Assembly (NCBI GenBank): GCA_026395275.1
Contig: JAPLZA010000091.1
Location: 593-5,795, forward strand
Direction of reading: 5' to 3'
DNA length: 5,203 nt
From: Candidatus Staskawiczbacteria bacterium
Lineage (GTDB): Bacteria > Patescibacteriota > Minisyncoccia > Minisyncoccales > Staskawiczbacteraceae
Under the pieces are notes generated by a model. That model was not told where the DNA came from. It made no database searches and saw only the letters and a program-made list of their open reading frames with translations. Positions 1 to 4,591 of this stretch are shown in pieces. Each line of letters starts with the position of its first letter. Within the stretch, counting starts at the first letter, position 1. The translations under genes and the position numbers were made by a program.

Positions 1-3
1 AAA

Positions 4-21
4 TTAGTATGATTATACTAA
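4..21 (-). terminator. Small AT-rich hairpin at the end of the minus-strand small ORF
   Basis: The bases TTAGTAT (4-10) and ATACTAA (15-21) are a perfect 7-bp inverted repeat around a 4-base loop. Read on the minus strand, the stop codon of the small ORF (18-20) lies inside the stem and the hairpin is followed by TTT. This could be a weak terminator, but the stem is entirely A/T except for one G-C pair, the T run is only three bases before the window edge, and the region beyond cannot be seen. Confidence 0.25.
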
Positions 22-113
22 AGAACCGGAGCGATTAGGAATAATATAGTAGCTATCGCAACCAAGCTTATTAATACAGTCCAAATAATTTTAAATAAAG
101 TTTTTCTTTTCAT
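18..113 (-). CDS. Possible 31-residue single-pass membrane peptide
   Basis: An ATG at 111-113 (minus strand) opens a 31-codon frame ending in TAG at 18-20. It starts MKRKTLFK and continues as an almost unbroken hydrophobic stretch rich in Ile, Leu, Val and Ala (about residues 9-28), ending in APVL. A basic N-terminus followed by one helix-length hydrophobic segment is what a genuine small inner-membrane peptide looks like, with the N-terminus predicted inside. It is divergent from the ftsB-like gene, with only 32 bases between the two start codons, so the two would share a compact promoter region. No Shine-Dalgarno sequence precedes it, but none precedes the other genes here either. I do not recognise a named family. 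From memory, short peptides of this kind recur in Patescibacteria genomes, which raises my confidence slightly. A chance AT-rich ORF remains possible. Confidence 0.45.
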   Translation of the reverse strand: MKRKTLFKIIWTVLISLVAIATILFLIAPVL

Positions 114-145
114 TTTCTAATTTTTAATTTATTAAGCTTATTGTA
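114..145. promoter_or_regulatory. Short divergent intergenic region between small ORF and ftsB-like gene
   Basis: Only 32 bases separate the two divergent start codons. The stretch is very A/T-rich and contains no Shine-Dalgarno-like purine run for either gene. If both genes are transcribed from here, the promoters must overlap the opposite coding region or the transcripts must be nearly leaderless. No convincing -35/-10 pair can be assigned by eye. Confidence 0.3.
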
Positions 146-559
146 ATGGATTTTCATAAAAAAGGGAATAGCAAATTTTTTAATAATCAACTCCTATTTA
201 AAACCGTAGGAATAGCATTTTTAGTGATTGTTTTAATTTTGATTTTGGCAGATTTTAGAATATATCAGAAAAAGAAAGAATTGAGAGCCCAAATTGTTAC
301 TTATCAAAAAAGAATTGAAGACATTAAAAATAGCAGTAAAACTTTAAAGGATGAAATTGCTAATTCAGACAATAAAGATTATTTGGAAAAACTTGGGTAT
401 GAACAATTTGGCCAAACACGACCCGGAGAAACAGAATATATGTTTATAACCCCCCAAAAGAATTCAACTGCGGTTCAAAAGATAGATAGTTCGTGGGGTG
501 TAAATTTGTGGTTAGGCCGATTACCGTCAGTTTGGCAGTGGATAAAAAGTAGATTTTAA
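146..559 (+). CDS. ftsB: FtsB/DivIC-like septum formation initiator protein
   Basis: This 137-residue protein has the bitopic architecture of the FtsB/DivIC (septum formation initiator) family. It has a basic cytoplasmic N-terminus (residues 1-19), one transmembrane helix (about 20-36), a charged extracytoplasmic coiled coil (about 38-74) and then the family's characteristic segment around YLEKLGYEQFGQTRPGETEY (79-98), which resembles the 'YIE..AR..LG...PGE..' stretch of known members. In characterised bacteria FtsB pairs with FtsL and FtsQ (DivIC with FtsL and DivIB in Gram-positives) to scaffold the divisome and activate septal peptidoglycan synthesis. The tail (99-137) is Trp-rich (WGVNLWLG, SVWQWIKS) and could be an amphipathic or partner-binding end; it is not part of the core family. 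ATG 146 is chosen because it leaves a normal short cytoplasmic tail. No ribosome binding site is visible. The family call is firm, whereas the choice between the names ftsB and divIC is a convention. Confidence 0.85.
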   Translation: MDFHKKGNSKFFNNQLLFKTVGIAFLVIVLILILADFRIYQKKKELRAQIVTYQKRIEDIKNSSKTLKDEIANSDNKDYLEKLGYEQFGQTRPGETEYMFITPQKNSTAVQKIDSSWGVNLWLGRLPSVWQWIKSRF

Positions 560-561
560 GT

Positions 562-570
562 TAATATATT
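562..570 (+). promoter_or_regulatory. Possible -10 box for the tRNA pair
   Basis: Between the ftsB-like stop codon and the first tRNA lies TAATATATT (562-570). TATATT at 565-570 would place a transcription start at or very near the tRNA 5' end (577). No good -35 hexamer sits at the right distance. The tRNAs might instead be co-transcribed with the upstream gene, since only 17 bases separate them. Confidence 0.3.
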
Positions 571-576
571 TGTATT

Positions 577-647
577 GCGGGTATGGTTCAATGGTAGAAC
601 GTATCCTTCCCAAGGATAGGACACGGGTTCGATTCCCGTTACCCGCT
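577..647 (+). tRNA. tRNA-Gly(CCC)
   Basis: A complete cloverleaf can be folded by hand. The acceptor stem GCGGGTA pairs perfectly with TACCCGC (577-583/640-646). The D arm is GTTC/GAAC. The anticodon stem TATCC/GGATA is perfect, with loop TTCCCAA and anticodon CCC at 609-611. The variable loop is 4 bases, and the T arm is ACGGG/CCCGT with the normal loop TTCGATT. The discriminator is T (U73), as usual for bacterial glycine tRNAs. It reads GGG codons. The 3' CCA is not encoded (CCC follows base 647), so the end must be added by CCA-adding enzyme. Confidence 0.95.
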
Positions 648-656
648 CCCTTCTTC

Positions 657-727
657 GCCGCTTTAGCTTAGTGGTAAAGCAGCTGTTTCGTAAACAGCAG
701 ACGCAAGTCCGATTCTTGCAAGCGGCT
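657..727 (+). tRNA. tRNA-Thr(CGT)
   Basis: It lies 9 bases after tRNA-Gly, so the two are probably co-transcribed. The fold has acceptor GCCGCTT/AAGCGGC, D arm GCTT/AAGC, anticodon stem GCTGT/ACAGC with loop TTCGTAA (anticodon CGT at 689-691), a 4-base variable loop and T arm GCAAG/CTTGC. All stems are fully paired. It would decode ACG. Two details stand out. The T loop reads TCCGATT, with C instead of the nearly invariant T at position 55. CCA is not encoded (TCAA follows the acceptor stem, with T as discriminator). The complete stems argue for a functional gene despite the T-loop change. Confidence 0.93.
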
Positions 728-744
728 CAAAACTATATTGGCTC

Positions 745-753
745 TTTTTTTTT
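745..753 (+). terminator. T tract after the tRNA pair, weak terminator candidate
   Basis: Nine consecutive T residues follow the tRNA-Thr 3' end by 17 bases. There is no classical GC-rich hairpin directly before them: GGCTC (740-744) is a direct, not inverted, copy of GGCTC at 724-728. If transcription stops here, the tRNA fold itself would have to act as the upstream structure. It is listed because it lies exactly where a terminator between the tRNAs and prfB would be expected. Confidence 0.3.
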
Positions 754-794
754 GTAAAAAATTTTGTTAACATGAATTAATCTAAATCTATCAT

Positions 795-1860
795 ATGGCA
801 GAGACAATAATCGAAAATTTTGAGGAAAGGATCCGTCATTTGATGGACCGTCTTTGACATAGAGCAAAAAGAGACTAAGTTAAAAGAATTAGAAAGAGAA
901 TCTTTACTGCCTGATTTTTGGCAAGACACAGAAAAAGCAAGTAAAATTCAGCAGGAAATTTCAGAAATAAAAGAAGAAATAGAAAGTTTAGAACAAATAA
1001 AAAAAGATTTCGAAGATTTTAAGGTTTTACAGGATGATAATTCGAAAAAAGAATTAGAAAAGAAAATAGAAAAGCAAGAGTTTAAAACATTTTTATCGGG
1101 AAAGTACGATAAGAATAACGCAATATTAGAAATATTCTCCGGAGCAGGGGGGCAGGATTCGCAAGACTGGGCAACAATGCTTTTAAGAATGTACGAAAAA
1201 TATTGCAACAACAAAGGATTTAAAATTTCAGTTTTGCATCAGGCGTTTGGAGATGCCGGTGGCCCCGAGGGAAGAATTGGCACAAAGTCTGTTACAATGG
1301 CAATAAACGGTAATTATGCTTATGGTTTTTTGAAAAAAGAATCCGGGGTGCATAGACTTGTGAGAATTTCTCCGTTTAATGCGCAAAAACTTAGACACAC
1401 ATCTTTTGCTTTGGTGAATATCTTGCCGGAAATAAAAGAAGATGAAGTTGATATAGAAATAAAATCTGATGATTTAAAAGTTGATACATTCAAGGCTTCA
1501 GGTCCCGGTGGACAATATGTAAACAAAACCGAATCAGCAGTTAGAATAACCCACATTCCAACAGGAATTGTTGTGGCTTCGCAAACAGAAAGACTACAGG
1601 GGAAAAACAAGGCAAACGCAATGAAAATTTTGATTTCTAAATTGTATCAGTTACGCGAGGAACAGCACGTTAAAGAGGTTAAGGAAATAAAAGGCGAAAA
1701 CATTTCAGTTAGGTTTGGGAACCAAATAAGGTCTTATGTTTTACACCCGTACAAAATGGTAAAAGATTTGCGCACACAATACGAAACGTCAGATGCAGAA
1801 GGAGTTCTTAACGGAGATTTAGAAAAATTTATAGAAACCGAACTAAAAATGCCATCTTAA
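795..1860 (+). CDS. prfB: Peptide chain release factor 2 (RF2), with programmed +1 frameshift
   Basis: RF2 recognises UAA and UGA stop codons in the ribosomal A site and triggers hydrolysis of the finished peptide. The gene starts at ATG 795 (M-A-E-T-I-I-E-N-F), runs 20 codons to an in-frame TGA (855-857), and must shift +1 at CTT-TGA-C: after Leu20 the next codon is GAC at 856-858. The full product is then 354 residues, near the usual ~365. After the frameshift come the helical domain 1 (to about residue 100), the anticodon-like tripeptide SPF (192-194) that reads the stop codon, and the catalytic GGQ (238-240) in GPGGQYVNKTESAVR. SPF rather than PxT identifies RF2, not RF1. Domain 1 is somewhat shorter than in E. 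coli, and the bases before the shift site lack a strong Shine-Dalgarno-like stimulator. A start at the internal ATG 1177 would lose domain 1 and is rejected. The TAA stop (1858-1860) lies inside a palindromic repeat shared with the region before the HTH gene. Confidence 0.95.
852..858 (+). promoter_or_regulatory. Programmed +1 ribosomal frameshift site CTTTGAC in prfB
   Basis: The heptamer CTT-TGA-C is the classic prfB autoregulatory site: when RF2 is scarce, termination at the poor-context UGA is slow and the ribosome slips +1 from CUU to UUU, restoring the RF2 frame. In E. coli an AGGGGG element 3 bases upstream stimulates the slip. Here only GGA (845-847), 4 bases upstream, could contribute. 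Zero frame ends at TGA 855-857, and the +1 frame from 856 is open to the RF2 stop. Confidence 0.93.
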
Positions 1861-1876
1861 CATATGTTAAGATAAA
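1851..1876. repeat. Palindromic repeat, copy 1 (start region of Cys-rich gene)
   Basis: It contains a perfect 20-bp palindrome, ATCTTAACATATGTTAAGAT (1854-1873). The 26-base block matches 3675-3700 at 23 positions, and the three differences are all C/T transitions. It overlaps the last codons and stop of prfB and ends 5 bases before the start of the Cys-rich gene. A perfect dyad with no loop resembles an operator for a dimeric DNA-binding protein more than a terminator, and no T run follows. TGTTAAGAT (1865-1873) also resembles an extended -10 promoter element, which would give an almost leaderless transcript. Confidence 0.7.
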
Positions 1877-1881
1877 AGTTT

Positions 1882-3663
1882 ATGGAGCAAGAAACGAAAC
1901 AATGCCAAAATTGTAAAAAGGATTTCATCATTGAGCCCGAAGATTTTACGTTTTATGAAAAAATAAAAGTACCCGCGCCGACGTTTTGTTTTTTGTGTCG
2001 TGTCCAGAGAAGAATGGCTTATCGTAACGAGAGGATGCTCTATAAGCGTGCATGCAATGCTTCTGGCCATACCGAACAGATAATGTCGGTTTTTTCGCCG
2101 GACAATCTTCAATGCGTATATGATCATACTGCTTGGTGGGGAAATACATGGGACGGCACTACATATGGTCGAGAATATGATTTTTCAAAACCGTTTTTTG
2201 AGCAACTGCAAAAACTTTGGCGCCAAGTGCCCGATGTTGCGCTTCTTAATATAAACCCGGTAAACAGCGAATATTGTAGTATTACAGAGGGCAACAAAAA
2301 TTGTTATTTTCTGTTTGGAGCGGACTTTAATGAAAATTCTCTGTACTCCACTTATATTTTTAACAGTAAAGAATGCGTGGACACGTATTGGGTAACCAAG
2401 AGTGAGTTTAATTATGAAACAGTAGATTGTATCTCGTGCTCTAAACTTCAATACGGTCGTTATTGTGAAGAGTGCTATAATTCTGCGTTCCTTTTTAATT
2501 GTCGCAATTGCCACGATTGTTTTGGATGCGTTAATCTAAAAAACGGAGCATATTGTATTTTTAATAAACAATATACCAAGGAAGAATATAATGAAAAACT
2601 TAAAGAATTTGATATCCAAAGCGCCTCAAGAGTTACGGAAATTAAAGAGCAGTTCCTTAAATTTTCTCTTTCTTTCCCACGTAGGTTTGCGCGCATGGTG
2701 CACGTAACAAATTCAAGCGGTGATAATTTACAGGAAACTAAAAACTGTAAACATTGTTTTGATGTTTTTGGTGGCGCAGAAGATTGTACAAATCTTTGGC
2801 TTGCGTACTCTAAAGCCAGTGATTGTATGGATGTAGACCGAGTTGGCTTAGGCACAGAGCTTGGGTACGATTGCTCGACCATTTATCCGGGATCTCTCAT
2901 CTTTTTTTCTCGATTTATATTTAATTCTCACGATGTCTATTATTCCTACAATGTTCATAATTGCTCTTATGTTTTTGGATGTATAGGACTTCGTAACAAG
3001 CAATATTGTATTTTTAATAAACAATATTCCGAATCTGAATATAACCGTGTTATTTCCGAGATTATCGCGCATATGGATAAAATGCCATATATAGATAAAG
3101 CGGGATGCATTTATAAATTCGGAGAGTTTTTCCCAATACAAATCAGCCCGTTTGCATATAATGAAACTATTGCTCAAGAAATGTTTCCATTAAGCAAAGA
3201 AGAGGCATTGGCTCAGGGATTTAATTGGAGAGAACAGCAAGAGCGAAATTATACTCCCACAAAAATTGCTTCTGAATTACCAGATCGCGTTGCTGATGTT
3301 TCTGATAATATTTGTAGCGAGATTATAGAATGTGCACATAAAGGAAAGTGTGCTGATCAATGCACCACCGCTTTTAAAATAACTCCCGTAGAGTTGCAAT
3401 TTTATAAACAAATGAAAATTCCTCTGCCACGCTTATGTCCAAATTGTCGCCACTTTGCACGAGTCAGACAAAGAAACCCAATTCAACTTTGGAAGAGAAA
3501 ATGTCAGTGTGGGGGCGATAAAAGTGTGAATGGAGCATATTCAAACGCCTCCATGCATTCTCACGGAACGAGTGGATGTACCAATGAATTCGAAACTTCA
3601 TATTCACCAGATAGGTCAGAAATTGTCTATTGTGAGAGTTGTTACCAACAAGAAGTAGTATAA
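1882..3663 (+). CDS. Large cysteine-rich protein with duplicated zinc-finger-like ends, function unknown
   Basis: This is a 593-residue protein with about 38 cysteines and no signal peptide or membrane helix, so it is probably cytoplasmic. The N-terminal module has CxxC (8-11) and CxxC (36-39) separated by F-Y-E-K-I-x-V-P-A-P, then C58 and an FSPD motif (71-74). It recurs at the C-terminus: C490/C494, CPNC (519-522), C541 and YSPD (574-577), with identical spacing from C11/C494 to C36/C519 and on to C58/C541. These look like treble-clef or ribbon zinc sites. Between them lie repetitive stretches in which Cys and aromatic residues recur roughly every 10-20 residues, suggesting a beta-solenoid. 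A segment FGC..L.N..YCIFNKQY occurs twice (214-231, 365-382). I recall similar Cys-rich proteins as common but uncharacterised in Patescibacteria; no activity can be assigned. ATG 1882 is the first start and precedes the first CxxC by seven residues. Its Arg codons (18 of 28 CGN, versus 7 of 39 in neighbours) and flanking repeats suggest later acquisition. Confidence 0.9.
   Translation: MEQETKQCQNCKKDFIIEPEDFTFYEKIKVPAPTFCFLCRVQRRMAYRNERMLYKRACNASGHTEQIMSVFSPDNLQCVYDHTAWWGNTWDGTTYGREYDFSKPFFEQLQKLWRQVPDVALLNINPVNSEYCSITEGNKNCYFLFGADFNENSLYSTYIFNSKECVDTYWVTKSEFNYETVDCISCSKLQYGRYCEECYNSAFLFNCRNCHDCFGCVNLKNGAYCIFNKQYTKEEYNEKLKEFDIQSASRVTEIKEQFLKFSLSFPRRFARMVHVTNSSGDNLQETKNCKHCFDVFGGAEDCTNLWLAYSKASDCMDVDRVGLGTELGYDCSTIYPGSLIFFSRFIFNSHDVYYSYNVHNCSYVFGCIGLRNKQYCIFNKQYSESEYNRVISEIIAHMDKMPYIDKAGCIYKFGEFFPIQISPFAYNETIAQEMFPLSKEEALAQGFNWREQQERNYTPTKIASELPDRVADVSDNICSEIIECAHKGKCADQCTTAFKITPVELQFYKQMKIPLPRLCPNCRHFARVRQRNPIQLWKRKCQCGGDKSVNGAYSNASMHSHGTSGCTNEFETSYSPDRSEIVYCESCYQQEVV
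2550..2574 (+). repeat. 25-bp direct repeat inside the Cys-rich gene, copy 1
   Basis: This block is identical over 25 bases to 3003-3027 and encodes the core of the YCIFNKQY motif. It starts ATATTGT and ends ACAATAT, so it is also a 7-bp inverted repeat around an 11-base loop. It is most simply explained by an internal gene duplication with a conserved protein motif. Confidence 0.75.
3003..3027 (+). repeat. 25-bp direct repeat inside the Cys-rich gene, copy 2
   Basis: This is an exact copy of 2550-2574, in the same reading frame and 453 bases (151 codons) downstream. The flanking bases diverge while the encoded pattern FGC..L.N..YCIFNKQY...EYN continues on both sides. The protein therefore carries an older internal duplication in which this block stayed identical. 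Confidence 0.75.
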
Positions 3664-3668
3664 TTAGT

Positions 3669-3697
3669 TTGTAGGTCACCTTAACACATGTTAAGAT
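3669..3697 (+). promoter_or_regulatory. Candidate promoter for the HTH-ftsE-ftsX unit
   Basis: TTGTAG (3669-3674) and TAAGAT (3692-3697) are separated by 17 bases, and TG one base before the -10 (3689-3690) makes an extended -10, TGTTAAGAT. The HTH start codon ATG (3703) begins only 5 bases after the box, so transcription would start at or near the ATG and give a leaderless mRNA. The palindromic repeat overlaps the -10, which would allow direct repression. This is inference from motif match only. Confidence 0.4.
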
Positions 3698-3700
3698 AAA
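3675..3700. repeat. Palindromic repeat, copy 2 (start region of HTH gene)
   Basis: This is the second copy of the block at 1851-1876 (23 of 26 identical). The dyad CTTAACACATGTTAAG (3680-3695) is palindromic except for its two central bases. It lies in the 39-base gap between the Cys-rich gene and the HTH gene and ends two bases before the HTH start codon. Together with copy 1 it exactly brackets the Cys-rich gene. Confidence 0.7.
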
Positions 3701-3702
3701 GT

Positions 3703-3894
3703 ATGATTAGTGAATTAATAAAAAAAGATTTTTATACTACAAGAGAACTGGCTGAAGTCCTGGGGGTAAGCAGGATTTCGGTTTTTTACAGATTGGGTAA
3801 TGGTTCAATAAGAGGTTATAAAATGGGCAGAAATTTCGTGATATTTAAAAAAGATATTGATATAAAAAAGGTAAAATCAATGTTGAGAAAATAA
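3703..3894 (+). CDS. Small helix-turn-helix (excisionase/MerR-like) DNA-binding protein
   Basis: This 63-residue protein is essentially a single DNA-binding domain of the excisionase-like HTH family. Y-T-T-R-E-L-A-E-V-L-G-V-S-R-I-S-V-F-Y-R-L (11-31) forms the helix-turn-helix, followed by a wing (about 35-48) where G-Y-K-M-G-R-N-F matches the usual 'vkiGrrwrf' strand. A short basic tail follows and there is no effector domain. Its stop codon is one base from the ftsE start, so it is almost certainly the first gene of an HTH-ftsE-ftsX operon. A palindromic repeat covers its putative promoter, and the same repeat precedes the Cys-rich gene. It is a natural candidate to bind that palindrome and regulate itself, ftsEX and perhaps the Cys-rich gene, but no sequence evidence proves the target. 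ATG 3703 is the first start in frame after the repeat. Confidence 0.85.
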   Translation: MISELIKKDFYTTRELAEVLGVSRISVFYRLGNGSIRGYKMGRNFVIFKKDIDIKKVKSMLRK

Positions 3895-3895
3895 G

Positions 3896-4588
3896 ATGAT
3901 AAAATTTGATAAAATAACAAAAATTTATCCCGGCCCAGAGGGCGCCCCGGAAGTTGTTTTGCAGGATGTTTCTTTTGAAATAAAAGAAGGGGAATTTGTT
4001 TCTATTGTTGGAAAATCTGGTGCAGGTAAAACAACTTTAGTCCAACTTATTTTAGGGTTAGAATCACCAGATTCCGGAGAAGTTTATTTTGGAGACATAA
4101 AATTAAATGATGCTAACTCTTCTGAAATTCAAGCAATAAGAAGGAAAATAGGAGTTATACACCAAGACTATAAACTATTGCCCAAAAAAACAGTTTATGA
4201 GAATGTGGCTTATGTTATGCAAGTAGAAGGGAAGAATAATGAAGAAATAGAGAATGAAGTTCCTAAAGTTTTAGAGATAATAGGATTGGGCAGAAAATTT
4301 AACAGTTTTCCAGACGAACTGTCTGGCGGAGAACAGCAAAGGCTGGCAATTGCCAGAGCGCTTGTTAATCATCCGGAATTAATTATTGCTGATGAACCAA
4401 CAGGAAATTTGGACCCGTACAATACTTACGAGGTTATTTCTCTTTTACGAAAAATAAATCAGACGGGTAAAACAATTATTTTAGCAACGCACGACAGGGA
4501 AGTAATAAATAAATTGGGCAAAAGGGTTATTACTTTAGAAAATGGAAAAATATTAAGAGACGAAGCCGAGGGTAAATTCATCATATAA
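3896..4588 (+). CDS. ftsE: Cell division ATP-binding protein FtsE
   Basis: FtsE is the ATPase of the ABC-type FtsEX complex. Bound to the cytoplasmic face of FtsX, it uses ATP hydrolysis to drive conformational changes that activate peptidoglycan hydrolases at the division site. All ABC motifs are intact in the 230 residues: Walker A GKSGAGKTT (39-47), Q-loop Gln90 in HQDYKLL, signature LSGGEQQR (142-149), Walker B LIIADEP with Asp166 and Glu167, D-loop GNLD (170-173) and switch His199 in ATHD. The length and the 'DYKLL..KTV.ENVA' stretch are typical of FtsE rather than of LolD/MacB relatives, and the next gene is FtsX-like, which settles the call. It starts one base after the HTH stop and ends three bases before ftsX, consistent with translational coupling. 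No Shine-Dalgarno sequence is evident. Confidence 0.95.
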   Translation: MIKFDKITKIYPGPEGAPEVVLQDVSFEIKEGEFVSIVGKSGAGKTTLVQLILGLESPDSGEVYFGDIKLNDANSSEIQAIRRKIGVIHQDYKLLPKKTVYENVAYVMQVEGKNNEEIENEVPKVLEIIGLGRKFNSFPDELSGGEQQRLAIARALVNHPELIIADEPTGNLDPYNTYEVISLLRKINQTGKTIILATHDREVINKLGKRVITLENGKILRDEAEGKFII

Positions 4589-4591
4589 ACT

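Noticed and set aside
855..857. Premature stop making prfB a pseudogene, or UGA recoded as glycine
   Set aside because: The TGA sits in the canonical RF2 shift heptamer and only a +1 shift restores the protein. The presence of RF2 itself and the absence of any other in-frame TGA in the genes indicate that UGA is a normal stop.
948..1610. Minus-strand open frames opposite prfB
   Set aside because: They are antisense to strongly conserved RF2 sequence. Their Ser/Phe/Leu-rich products are typical of reverse reading of AAA/GAA-rich codons.
1177..1860. Reading prfB as a 227-residue protein starting at ATG 1177
   Set aside because: It would lack domain 1 of RF2. The upstream frame continues unbroken back to the CTTTGAC site and joins a short leader frame starting at 795, which is the standard programmed frameshift layout.
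1854..1873. Palindrome as an intrinsic terminator for prfB
   Set aside because: The arms meet with no loop, the stem is A/T-rich and the following bases are ATAAAAG-type, not a T run. An operator- or promoter-like role fits better.
2550..3027. CRISPR-like repeats
   Set aside because: There are only two copies, they lie in frame inside a coding gene and they are 453 bases apart.
1867..3679. Several long open frames on the minus strand opposite the Cys-rich gene
   Set aside because: They lie wholly or almost wholly opposite a clearly coding frame with patterned Cys motifs, show no recognisable domains and overlap one another, so they are antisense shadows.
1851..3700. Insertion sequence or classic transposon between the two repeats
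   Set aside because: The bracketed gene is a Cys-rich protein without transposase or integrase motifs, and the repeats are direct copies of a palindrome, not terminal inverted repeats of an element.
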